Positions 35,554 to 43,549 of a stretch of 64,000 nt of DNA are shown here, piece by piece. The stretch's first letter is position 1, and the number at the start of each line of letters is the position of its first letter. The translations under genes were made by a program, and so were the position numbers. The DNA lies in contig NZ_SBIP01000006.1 of assembly GCF_004053875.1 (NCBI RefSeq), forward strand, positions 1-64,000, given 5' to 3'. The stretch is from Neorhizobium lilium (GTDB lineage Bacteria > Pseudomonadota > Alphaproteobacteria > Rhizobiales > Rhizobiaceae). The notes beneath the pieces are model-generated. The model was not told the origin of the DNA, did not search any database, and saw nothing but the letters and a program-made list of their open reading frames with translations.

Positions 35554-36165
35554 ATGACGACAATCCTCCATATCGATTCCAGCATCCTCGGCGGTTACTC
35601 GGTAAGCCGCACATTGACGACCGAAATCGTCGCAAAGCAGCATGCGCTGCATCCTGGCGCCCGTGTCATCAGGCGCGATCTCGTCGTCGATGCGGCCATG
35701 CATCTTTCAGACGCCCACATGGCAGTTTTCCAAGGCGGCGAAGTGGGCAACTCTGCGCTTGGCCAGGATCTGGCCACCGGCGGCGCCTATATCGACGATC
35801 TGTTTGCCGCCGACATCATCGTCATCGGCGCGCCGATGTACAATCTAACGATCCCCACCCAGCTAAAGGGCTGGGTCGATCGGGTCTGTGTCGCCGGCCG
35901 GACGTTCCAGTACGGCGCCAATGGAGCCGAAGGACTCGTGAAAGGCAAAAAGGCCTTCGTCGCCTCAGCGCGTGGCGGTGTTTATACGGGTGATAGCCCG
36001 GCAGCGGGTCTTGATCATCAGGAAACATATCTGCTGGCCGTGCTCGCCTTTATCGGCATCACCGACGTCACGGTCATCCGTGCGGAAGGACTGGCACTTG
36101 GCGAAGCCGCCAAAGAGGCAGCCGTCGCTGGCGCCAAGGCGCAGATCGAAGCACTCGCCGCCTAA
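35554..36165 (+). CDS. azoR: FMN-dependent NADH-azoreductase
   Basis: 203 residues with the flavodoxin-like AzoR pattern: ILHIDSSILGGYSVSRTLT (FMN phosphate loop), APMYNLTIPTQLKGWVDRV (flavin contact) and KKAFVASARGGVY. Reduces azo dyes and, more physiologically, quinones, by two-electron transfer. RBS GGAG ahead of the ATG. First of a rightward set azoR-doxX-luciferase-like-hydroquinone reductase that looks built for quinone or electrophile stress. Confidence 0.93.
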   Translation: MTTILHIDSSILGGYSVSRTLTTEIVAKQHALHPGARVIRRDLVVDAAMHLSDAHMAVFQGGEVGNSALGQDLATGGAYIDDLFAADIIVIGAPMYNLTIPTQLKGWVDRVCVAGRTFQYGANGAEGLVKGKKAFVASARGGVYTGDSPAAGLDHQETYLLAVLAFIGITDVTVIRAEGLALGEAAKEAAVAGAKAQIEALAA

Positions 36166-36203
36166 TACTATTTTCACAGATGATCAGAGATCAGGATCCC
36201 CAC

Positions 36204-36599
36204 ATGCCCCAAGCCAACTATTTTGCAGCCGTAGGCCGTCTGCTGCTCGCCATTATGTTCATCCTCAGTGGCTTCGGCAAGATCGCAGCGCCAGAAGCAA
36301 CTCAGGGCTTCATCGCTTCGGTCGGCCTGCCCTTGCCGATGCTGTCCTATCTGCTTGCAATCGTCGTTGAAATCGGTGGCGGTATCCTGCTGGTCGTGGG
36401 TTACCAAACAAGGACCGTGAGCCTTGTGATCGCAGCCTTTACATTCGCCACAGCAATATTCTTCCACAACAACTTCTCCGATCAGAACCAGATGATCCAC
36501 TTTCTGAAAAACATCGCGATTATCGGTGGACTCTTTCAGGTTGCGGCTTTCGGAGCTGGCTCCCTTAGCATCGACGCTCGCCGTCTGCGCACGGCATAA
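36204..36599 (+). CDS. DoxX-family membrane protein
   Basis: 131 residues with four predicted membrane helices (about 5-25, 48-68, 74-92, 100-120) and the DoxX pattern RLLLAIMFILSGFGKI and FFHNNF. ATG 36204 with AGGA upstream is preferred over the ATG at 36180, which has none. DoxX/SURF-like proteins have been linked to thiol-redox and quinone-related functions; the exact role is uncertain. Lies 38 bp after azoR. Confidence 0.88.
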   Translation: MPQANYFAAVGRLLLAIMFILSGFGKIAAPEATQGFIASVGLPLPMLSYLLAIVVEIGGGILLVVGYQTRTVSLVIAAFTFATAIFFHNNFSDQNQMIHFLKNIAIIGGLFQVAAFGAGSLSIDARRLRTA

Positions 36600-36670
36600 G
36601 TCGAGACGGTTCCGTCATCGCCCCAATGACGGAACCACCTTATCTCTCAACAAACCACACTGGAATGAAC

Positions 36671-37723
36671 ATGGAAATCGGCATCGACAGTTTTGCGGCG
36701 ACCATTCCCAACCCCGCTACCGGTCATACGGTACCGCCTGCAGATCGGATGGAAGCATTGTTGGCAGAGGTGGAAACTGCGGATCGCGCCGGCCTCGATG
36801 TCTTCGGGATCGGCGAGCATCACCGCAAGGAATTCCTCGATTCCGCGCCGGCCATCATTCTGTCGGCAGCCGCGGCTCGCACCAAACAAATTCGGCTCAC
36901 CAGTGCGGTCACTGTGCTCAGCGCAGCAGACCCGGTGCGTGTCTTTCAGGATTTTGCGACGATCGACCTGATTTCGAAAGGACGTGTCGAGATCGTTGTT
37001 GGACGCGGTTCCTTCGGCGAAGCCTATCCGTTGTACGGCTTTGCGATGGAAGACTATGACGCTCTTTTTGTCGAGAAACTCGACCTGCTCCTGAAATTAC
37101 GTGACGAGACACATGTGAAGTGGCAGGGTCGCTTCCGGCCCGCCCTCACCGGTCAAGGGGTCTATCCGCGTCCGCATCAGGCGAAGATGCCTGTCTGGCT
37201 CGGCGTCGGCGGCACACCACAATCCTTTGCGCGCGCGGGGTCGCTCGGCCTCCCATTGATGGTTGCCATCATCGGCGGCAGCTTTGACCGGTTTCGTCCG
37301 CTGGTGGACCTGTATCGGGAGGCGGGCAGACATGCAGGCCATGCGCCGGAGAGCCTGAAGGTCGGCATTCACGCGATGGGCTTCGTCGGAGAAACGGACG
37401 CAGCCGCCGCGGATGCCTTCTTTCCAGGATGGGCCTACATGGCCACCGAGATCGGCCGCGAACGGGGCTGGTCCAGGGCTACCCGCGCTCAGTTCGATGC
37501 GATGCGCGGACCACACGGCGCTTTTCTGATCGGCAGCCCGCAGACCGTGCGCGATAAGATCCTTGCTGCCAACGAGGCGCTCGGTGGCATCTCCCGCCTG
37601 ACCTTCCAGATGAGTTCCGCCATGCTGGAGACAAAGGCAATGCAACGCTCGATCGAACTTCTTGGCACGGACGTCGCTCCTGCGGTCAAGGAAGCGCTCG
37701 GTAAGGCACCTCATCATGGGTGA
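36671..37723 (+). CDS. LLM-class flavin-dependent oxidoreductase (luciferase-like)
   Basis: 350 residues. The bacterial luciferase-like barrel starts with MEIGIDSFAATIPNP, followed by DRAGLDVFGIGEHHRKEF, then a flavin phosphate-binding segment RVEIVVGRGSF and PVWLGVGGTPQSFARAG. These enzymes use reduced flavin, often supplied by a partner reductase such as the neighbouring azoreductase. ATG 36671 is chosen for the GGA eight bases upstream; ATG 36665 is possible. Its stop overlaps the next start by eight bases. Confidence 0.88.
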   Translation: MEIGIDSFAATIPNPATGHTVPPADRMEALLAEVETADRAGLDVFGIGEHHRKEFLDSAPAIILSAAAARTKQIRLTSAVTVLSAADPVRVFQDFATIDLISKGRVEIVVGRGSFGEAYPLYGFAMEDYDALFVEKLDLLLKLRDETHVKWQGRFRPALTGQGVYPRPHQAKMPVWLGVGGTPQSFARAGSLGLPLMVAIIGGSFDRFRPLVDLYREAGRHAGHAPESLKVGIHAMGFVGETDAAAADAFFPGWAYMATEIGRERGWSRATRAQFDAMRGPHGAFLIGSPQTVRDKILAANEALGGISRLTFQMSSAMLETKAMQRSIELLGTDVAPAVKEALGKAPHHG

Positions 37724-38675
37724 GCTGATCGCCGGCACCTGGCAACGCAGCGGCATGGAAACCGTGCTCGCCGACGGCGAACTACGTCGTCCACCCTCCG
37801 TTTTCCGCGATTGGGTTACCGAAGACGATGGCGTCTTCAAGTCTCAGCCGGGTCGCTACCATCTCTATGTATCACTCGCCTGTCCCTGGGCGCATCGGAC
37901 GCTGATCATGCGCAATCTCAAGGGCCTTGAGGATCTGATCGGCGTTTCGGTCGTGCACTGGTTGATGGGCGAAGACGGCTGGACCTTCGCTTCCGGTCCG
38001 GGCGTCATTCCGGACACAGTAAATGGCGCGGAATTCCTGCACGAGATCTATACGATGTCCGATCCCGCATGCACGACACGCGTTACCGTACCGGTCCTGT
38101 GGGATAAAGTCAGTGGCCGGATCGTCTCGAACGAATCCTCCGAGATCCTGCGCATGTTCAACACCGCCTTTGATGGCTGCGGTGCTCGGGCTGGCGACTA
38201 TTATCCCGCAGATCATCGCGACGAGATCGACGCCGTCAACGCGCGCGTCTATGCCACACTCAACAACGGCGTCTATCGATCGGGGTTCGCCACGACGCAA
38301 GCTGCGTACGAAGCCGCTGTAAGCGAGGTTTTTGAGACGCTCGACTGGTTGGAGCAGCGCCTCGCGCGGCAACGCTATCTCGTCGGGGGCATGTTGACGG
38401 AGGCCGACATTCGCCTGTTTACAACGCTCGTGCGCTTCGATCCGGTCTATCACGGGCACTTCAAATGCAATCTGAAGGCCCTGGTCGATTATGCGGCGCT
38501 CTGGGCCTACACGCGTGATCTGTTCCGACATCCGTCCATCCGCCTAACCGTCGATTTCGATCATATCAAAGGCCATTATTATGGCAGCCATCCGGGGCTC
38601 AACCCGACCGGTATCGTCCCCGTTGGTCCCGATTGTGACTTCGATTTTCCGTCAGGACGCGAAGCGCTCACATAA
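37716..38675 (+). CDS. Glutathionyl-hydroquinone reductase (Xi-class glutathione transferase)
   Basis: 319 residues, matching YqjG/PcpF-type enzymes. The catalytic cysteine is C56 in SLACPWAHR; WTFASGPGVIPDTVN and the C-terminal HPGLNPTGIVPVGP tail are characteristic. Reduces glutathionyl-hydroquinones to hydroquinones. Overlaps the luciferase-like gene by eight bases, so the two are translationally coupled. Its last 45 codons are duplicated in the chimeric ORF at 39273-39551, so a second gene copy existed nearby. Confidence 0.93.
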   Translation: MGELIAGTWQRSGMETVLADGELRRPPSVFRDWVTEDDGVFKSQPGRYHLYVSLACPWAHRTLIMRNLKGLEDLIGVSVVHWLMGEDGWTFASGPGVIPDTVNGAEFLHEIYTMSDPACTTRVTVPVLWDKVSGRIVSNESSEILRMFNTAFDGCGARAGDYYPADHRDEIDAVNARVYATLNNGVYRSGFATTQAAYEAAVSEVFETLDWLEQRLARQRYLVGGMLTEADIRLFTTLVRFDPVYHGHFKCNLKALVDYAALWAYTRDLFRHPSIRLTVDFDHIKGHYYGSHPGLNPTGIVPVGPDCDFDFPSGREALT

Positions 38676-38776
38676 ACCTTACGTGCCTTGGCCCGAAGAG
38701 CCTCGTCTTCATGCACTTCATGCTGTCAGCCCTCAGTGGATGTCTGTTGCTAAGGCATTCGGCGGATTGGAATACC

Positions 38777-39103
38777 ATGTCTTTGAGCCATTCTCGCCGG
38801 AACCAATTTGTTCGATTGAGTTCGGAGCTCCTCGATGCAATGGCCAATGCTCAGCGTTTGGCGATTCTTTCGATACTGATTGGAGAAGAAATATCGGTGG
38901 GTTCGCTCAGCAAGAGAATCGGATTGAGCCAATCCGCTCTGTCTCAACATCTATCCAGGTTGCGCAGCGCAGGATTGGTTGTCACTCGACGGGATGCACA
39001 GACCATTTACTATCGTTGTGAAGACAGCGGCGTGAAGCAGCTAGTCGCGACATTAAGCGAACTATTTCCATCAAAAACTCCTCCGGCCTCTTTTGGCGTA
39101 TAA
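38777..39103 (+). CDS. ArsR-family winged-helix regulator
   Basis: 108 residues. HTH pattern LDAMANAQRLAILSILIGEE, SVGSLSKRIGLSQSALSQHL and SAGLVVTRRDAQTIYY is typical of metal-independent ArsR regulators; no cysteine pair for metal binding is present. ATG 38777 with GGA upstream is chosen over an earlier ATG. It follows the hydroquinone reductase gene and could regulate the redox set, which is inference. Confidence 0.85.
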   Translation: MSLSHSRRNQFVRLSSELLDAMANAQRLAILSILIGEEISVGSLSKRIGLSQSALSQHLSRLRSAGLVVTRRDAQTIYYRCEDSGVKQLVATLSELFPSKTPPASFGV

Positions 39104-39247
39104 GCCTGCTGGTTGAGGGTCGAAGAACGTGATCGAGGCCGACTTTCACAGCCCCTTTGAATTGAAACGTCACCGTGCATTCAGGATTGTTTTGTGCCTA
39201 TGGACTGGAATTCAAGGTAGAATTAGCACAAATCGTCCTCAACAAAC

Positions 39248-39408
39248 GGCATCAGACCAGAAGGAATGATTTATGAAAACCTTGCTCGTCCCGCTCAAAT
39301 GCCTCGCCATCGTCCAGCCGGCTCATGACGCAGAAAAAGCCGTTTCGCCCCAAACTCTGGCAGAACAGGGGCTGAAAGCCGGAGCACGTTTTCCCGGCCT
39401 TGCCGATA
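39248..39408 (+). repeat. Direct repeat copy A (leader and signal-peptide region)
   Basis: About 160 bp, including upstream CGGCATCAGACCAGAAGGA and the first 45 codons, nearly identical to 42434-42595 ahead of and within the metallo-hydrolase gene. It ends at the junction where homology to the hydroquinone reductase tail begins. Confidence 0.85.
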
Positions 39409-39551
39409 CCAACCATTCGCCCGACCGTGAATTTCAATCATATCAAGGACAATATTACGGCAGCCATCCGGGGCTCAAGCCCACCGGTTTTGTTCCCGTC
39501 GGCCCCGATTGTGACTTCGATTTTCCCTCCAGACGCGAGACCATGGCATGA
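39273..39551 (+). CDS. Chimeric ORF: metallo-hydrolase signal head joined to hydroquinone-reductase tail
   Basis: 92 codons, in frame. Residues 1-45 match the N-terminus of the metallo-hydrolase at 42460-43461 (MKTLL.P..CLAIVQPA, then AVSPQTLAEQGLKAGARFPG). Residues 48-92 match the last 45 residues of the hydroquinone reductase at 37716-38675 (YYGSHPGL.PTG and PVGPDCDFDFPS). Neither half keeps a catalytic site. Its TGA overlaps the ATG of the next gene by four bases, so translating it may still drive that gene. Best read as a deletion scar. Confidence 0.8.
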   Translation: MKTLLVPLKCLAIVQPAHDAEKAVSPQTLAEQGLKAGARFPGLADTNHSPDREFQSYQGQYYGSHPGLKPTGFVPVGPDCDFDFPSRRETMA

Positions 39552-40144
39552 GCAGGATCGCTATCATTGGATCGGGCAAAATTGGATCTGCACTGGCAAC
39601 GCGGTTCCATGCAGCTGGCATTGCTGCGGTAATTGCCAATAGCCGCGGCCCTGCATCGCTGGTCGATTTTACCCTCCGCTTTGGAGGGACCATCAAGGCG
39701 GTCGAAACGGAAGAGGCCCTCGGCTCCGATATCGTTATCCTCGCGATGCATTTCGATGCGGTGCCAGCGGCGGTCGGTGAAAGGGGAGACTGGAACGGCC
39801 GTATTGTTGTCGACGCGACGAACGCCATCAATTTTCCCGACTTCACACCTCGTGACCTCAATGGCAGACTTTCGACTGAAGTTATCTCCGAACTGGTCCC
39901 AGGTGCTCGGATTGTGAAGGCATTCAATACGCTTCAGGCACCAATACTTGCCGCTGATCCTAAAACGGGCGCCGGTAGACGTGTGCTCTTTCTTTCAGGC
40001 GACGATGCGGGAGCGAACGGTGTGATTGCGGATTTGATCCACGAACTCGGTTTCTTCCCGATTGACCTCGGCCCGCTTTCAGTAGGCGCACCGATGCAGC
40101 AATTCGCTGGCCCGCTTGCGAAGCTAACCCTGCTGAAGGACTGA
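39548..40144 (+). CDS. NADP-binding protein of the F420-dependent NADP reductase family (paralog 3)
   Basis: 198 residues. MSRIAIIGSGKIGSALATRFH contains GxGxxG; SNSRGPASL-like SRGPASL follows, then VVDATNAINF, VKAFNTLQAP and FFPIDLG, as in paralogs 1 and 2. Its start overlaps the chimeric ORF stop (ATGA), implying that a complete hydroquinone reductase gene once preceded it. A likely NADPH oxidoreductase of unknown substrate. Confidence 0.87.
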   Translation: MSRIAIIGSGKIGSALATRFHAAGIAAVIANSRGPASLVDFTLRFGGTIKAVETEEALGSDIVILAMHFDAVPAAVGERGDWNGRIVVDATNAINFPDFTPRDLNGRLSTEVISELVPGARIVKAFNTLQAPILAADPKTGAGRRVLFLSGDDAGANGVIADLIHELGFFPIDLGPLSVGAPMQQFAGPLAKLTLLKD

Positions 40145-40284
40145 AAAAGTGTGGGCACTCTACTAACGTCCACGAGTGTTTCGGTGAGGCGTTTGGATTT
40201 GGCAAAATTCCAGGTGTCAACTATTGTTTTGCGACACTTCGAATCCTCACTTCCTGTCAAAGGATCGGGTGGTACCGAATAATA

Positions 40285-41196
40285 TCAGTTCGCTTTGGTT
40301 ACAGAGTCCCTGAAGTCAGAAAGGTCCCGATTGAAGCGGGCAGCCTCTTCAAGAAATGGCGCGTGGCCTGAATCCGCATAGATTTTGGTCTTTATGGCCG
40401 GGTTCAGTTCCTGGGCACGAGCGATACTAGGCTTGGTTTTGACAAGATTGTCCTTCGCACCGTAAAGCAACAGCACCGGAACCGTTGCTTCGGGTAGCCC
40501 CTCGGTTGCCGAAACCGACATCAAGGGCGTGGATCGCGTCATAATCCACGACGCCATCGCTGCGTTCGACAGCAGACGTTCGAACGTTGCAGTGTCCGGT
40601 TGTGTCTCGAAGCATAGGGCGAGGAAGGTGCGCACCGTGTCGAGGTGCGTCCGCAGATCATCAGAAGCCAAACCCTCATAGACTTGCGGATGCGAGGTAA
40701 TCAATGCCTCAGTCAACTCAATGACGCCATCGACATACACCAACCCACCAATACCGGCGTCGCCATAGGCAGCGAGATAGTTCGAAAGAACGACCCCCCC
40801 GAGAGACCATCCGACAAGCACGGGGTTCTTGGCCGCGGAGGATTTCAGCACCGCAGCAAGGTCATCAGCCCAACGTCGCCCATCCTTATAGGCATCCATG
40901 TCATCTGGCTTTCCCGATTGGCCGTGTCCGCGCATGTCGTAAGTGATCATCCGGTATTTCTGCAGTTCCGGACTGCCGGTCTGCTTGTCCCAGTTGATGT
41001 GGCTACCGAGCAAACCATGAACGAAAACCACAGGCTGCCCATCCGGACTGCCTGTTTCCTGCACGGCGATCATCACGCCATCGGATGATTGCACTGTGTA
41101 GTTTTTTTCGGCAGCCGAGGCGGCCGAACTTAACACGGCTATCACAAAGGAAATAAATATCCCGAGCAACACTTCTAGGACTGGTTGTTTGTTCAT
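40285..41196 (-). CDS. Exported alpha/beta hydrolase
   Basis: 303 residues with an N-terminal hydrophobic export segment (about 8-28, ending ASAA). The fold is clear: oxyanion HGLLGS, GWSLGG nucleophile elbow near 130, acid in LLYGAKDNLV and histidine in DSGHAPFLEEA. Peroxidase-like or esterase activities are typical. RBS AGGAACC. It is controlled from a divergent TetR promoter region with two palindromic operators. Confidence 0.88.
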   Translation of the reverse strand: MNKQPVLEVLLGIFISFVIAVLSSAASAAEKNYTVQSSDGVMIAVQETGSPDGQPVVFVHGLLGSHINWDKQTGSPELQKYRMITYDMRGHGQSGKPDDMDAYKDGRRWADDLAAVLKSSAAKNPVLVGWSLGGVVLSNYLAAYGDAGIGGLVYVDGVIELTEALITSHPQVYEGLASDDLRTHLDTVRTFLALCFETQPDTATFERLLSNAAMASWIMTRSTPLMSVSATEGLPEATVPVLLLYGAKDNLVKTKPSIARAQELNPAIKTKIYADSGHAPFLEEAARFNRDLSDFRDSVTKAN

Positions 41197-41298
41197 GAGA
41201 GGTTCCTGATGGTAAAAATCCTGGCGTGATTGCCGGAGTGGAATTCACTTTTTGCCAACGTCAACGAAAGCGATCCATTCGCGCCCATTGCTTGTCTG

Positions 41299-41359
41299 TA
41301 GTGATCGCTAAAGCATACTGTCTTGACTTCCCGTGTCAAGCAGTCTTTAGTGATCACTA
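41299..41359. promoter_or_regulatory. Back-to-back promoters with twin TetR operators
   Basis: Two operators: TAGTGATCGCTA (41299-41310) and the perfect palindrome TAGTGATCACTA (41348-41359). Between them lie a leftward promoter (TTGACA at 41339-41334, TATGCT at 41317-41312, 16-bp spacer) and a rightward one (TTGACT at 41323, TTTAGT at 41346, 17-bp spacer). Each start point falls in an operator. The rightward start point coincides with the TetR ATG. Confidence 0.7.
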
Positions 41360-41982
41360 TGGATAAGGTGGTAAAAAAGCGGCGTGGAGGTCCCCGAACA
41401 TTCGACCGGGATCAGGCGGTCGATGTGGCGATGCGGCTCTTCTGGCGGCATGGATACGAAGGTGTGTCGCTGAACGATCTCACCTCGGCGATCGGCATTG
41501 CCCCTCCGAGTATATATGCGGCATTCGGCAGCAAAGCCGGGTTGTATCGGGAGTCTCTCGATCGCTATTTCGGTTCGCGAGGCGTGGAGATCGGATCGAG
41601 TGCGACCGCGTCTCTGCCGGAAGCTGTAGATAGCATGCTGCGCAACGCCGTCGATGCCGTCACCGATCCGGCTGGAGAGCTCGGCTGCATGGTTTCGAGT
41701 GGCATGGTTCAATGCGCTCGCGACCATGCGGCGCTTGCCTCGGAGCTGGTCGAGCGGCGGCGCGACATGCGCGATACAATTTCAACGGGTCTGCTGCGGT
41801 GGATCGACCAGGATCGCGCAGTATCGCTTGCCCGCTATCTCACGACCATACTCCAAGGACTCTCGGTTCAAGCGAGGGATGGGGCAACGCGTGAAGAACT
41901 TTATCAGGTTGTGAGCGTGACTGTCGCTGGCGTGCGAGCAACAATAGCTCCGTCAGTCACTGTCGAAGGATGCGATGGCTGA
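41359..41982 (+). CDS. TetR-family transcriptional regulator
   Basis: 207 residues from ATG 41359. HTH: DQAVDVAMRLFWRHGYEGVSLNDLTSAIG and PPSIYAAFGSKAGLYRESLDRY. C-terminal ligand domain of the AcrR/YezE-like type. There is no ribosome site upstream and the predicted transcript begins at the start codon, so it is probably leaderless. A TTG at 41323 extends the frame but lies inside the promoter. Divergent from and likely repressing the exported hydrolase gene and itself. Confidence 0.9.
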   Translation: MDKVVKKRRGGPRTFDRDQAVDVAMRLFWRHGYEGVSLNDLTSAIGIAPPSIYAAFGSKAGLYRESLDRYFGSRGVEIGSSATASLPEAVDSMLRNAVDAVTDPAGELGCMVSSGMVQCARDHAALASELVERRRDMRDTISTGLLRWIDQDRAVSLARYLTTILQGLSVQARDGATREELYQVVSVTVAGVRATIAPSVTVEGCDG

Positions 41983-42459
41983 ACGATCAAATTCCGCACG
42001 ACGCCCGAGCTTGCGTGATCATTTATACGACTGGGTATGTTTAGCCGACCGCGAGCATTGCTCTGTCAAGCGCTCCTATTGTATTTCGAGCCTTGAAAGG
42101 CCTTGCGCTTTTCCCTGCTTCCGCCACTTACCAAGCTGTTGAAAACAGTCGTTCCAGGTCTGAGTAGCGGCGCTTCCAAAATGCCATTGGTTCGATAAAT
42201 GCCTCCACACGTACATTCTAACTCGTAAGTCCGTGTTTTGGCTTTATAATAGGGCTCCGGCACTGATTGGCCGCTGGTAAAACAAGGAGAATTGCGTTTC
42301 TGCTTCAATCGGATTCAGGTTGCGGGCCACATTTGAAGTCGACATTCAAAGATCATCTTTCGTGCTGCCCTAATCATCTTAACGCTTCAGGTAACCGCAC
42401 TCTTCACAAATGAGCTGAAGAAGGCGGACGGTGCGGCATCAGACCAGAAGGAACCACTT
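41983..42459. other. Intergenic stretch
   Basis: A minus-strand frame at 42066-42308 (80 codons, with a CTCG motif) has no clear ribosome site and is not called. Direct repeat copy B begins at 42434. Nothing else recognisable. Confidence 0.4.
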
Positions 42460-42595
42460 ATGAAAACCTTGCTCATCCCATTCATCTGCCTAGCCATTGT
42501 CCAGCCGGCCTATGCCGCCGATAGTGCGGTTTCGCCCCAAACCTTGGCAGAACAGGGACTGAAAGCCGGAGCCCGTTTTCCAGGCCTTGCCGATA
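42434..42595 (+). repeat. Direct repeat copy B (leader and signal-peptide region)
   Basis: Partner of 39248-39408. It includes CGGCATCAGACCAGAAGGA upstream of the metallo-hydrolase start and its first 45 codons. Confidence 0.85.
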
Positions 42596-43461
42596 TCTGC
42601 AATTTATCTCAAGCCTTGACATTGCCAGGTGGCGCACCTGCATCAGCCGGCGGGAACGAGCAAAAACCGCCTGCGTGGCGCGAAGCATCAACGGTCATGG
42701 AACCGCAAAAGGTCTTCGACAACCTCTATTTTCTGGGCACGCGCGGCGTGACAAGCTGGGCGATCACAACGTCCAAGGGGATCATCCTCATCGATGCTTT
42801 GGACAACGACGAAGAGGCGAGGCAATATATCGAGGGTGGCCTGAAAAAATTGGGTCTAGATCCGAACGACATTCGCTATCTGATCATCACCCATGCCCAC
42901 GGCGACCACTATGGCGGCCAGCAATTTCTGGTGGACACCTACAAGCCCAAGGTGGTGATGAGCGAAGAGGACTGGAAGGAACTCGAAAAGCCGGAACTGG
43001 AATTCTCCAACCCCGATTGGGGTCTTCCGCCCAAGCGTGACGTCTCGATCAAGGATGGAGATACGATCAAGCTCGGCGATACAGTTGTGCAGTTGTATGT
43101 CACTCCAGGCCATACACCCGGTACCGTCTCGCTTATCTTTCCCGTTATGGACGGCATAGACAGGCACGTCGTCGGTTTATGGGGCGGTACGGGCATGAGA
43201 TTCGGACCGGACGAGCAGCGCATCCGCAATTATTCCGTATCCGCCGGCCGCTTCCACGATATCGCAGAGCAACAATCCGTCGATGTGTTCCTGTCCAATC
43301 ATCCCGCGCGGGACGGCGCTCTCGAGGCTATCGCCAAGCTGAAAGACCGGTCTCCCGGAGAACCGCATCCGTTCGTGACCGGAACTGCGGCACTAGGCGC
43401 GTTCGAATTGCTGCGCGATTGCAGTCTGGCGCAGGCAGAGAGGATCAAGCTGGGGAATTAA
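42460..43461 (+). CDS. Exported metallo-beta-lactamase-fold hydrolase
   Basis: 333 residues with a signal peptide (MKTLLIPFICLAIVQPAYA, cleavage after A19 or A20). Zinc ligands THAHGDHYGG (H145, H147, D149, H150), then H in VTPGHTPGT near 210 and the final H in FLSNHPA. The arrangement, without a cysteine at the third metal position, resembles subclass B3-like lactamase relatives and lactonases; the substrate is not predictable. AAGGAA serves as RBS. Its 5' end is duplicated at 39248-39408. Confidence 0.9.
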   Translation: MKTLLIPFICLAIVQPAYAADSAVSPQTLAEQGLKAGARFPGLADICNLSQALTLPGGAPASAGGNEQKPPAWREASTVMEPQKVFDNLYFLGTRGVTSWAITTSKGIILIDALDNDEEARQYIEGGLKKLGLDPNDIRYLIITHAHGDHYGGQQFLVDTYKPKVVMSEEDWKELEKPELEFSNPDWGLPPKRDVSIKDGDTIKLGDTVVQLYVTPGHTPGTVSLIFPVMDGIDRHVVGLWGGTGMRFGPDEQRIRNYSVSAGRFHDIAEQQSVDVFLSNHPARDGALEAIAKLKDRSPGEPHPFVTGTAALGAFELLRDCSLAQAERIKLGN

Positions 43462-43549
43462 TGTCGAACATCCGCGTGTTCCTGCCGGACACGAGCATCG
43501 CACTGATGCCCGTGTCTTCCGGTTACGCGATGCCGCGCCGTCAAGATCC

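Noticed and set aside
42066..42308. Possible 80-codon small protein with a CTCG motif
   Set aside because: No ribosome site and no conserved context; kept only as part of the intergenic note.
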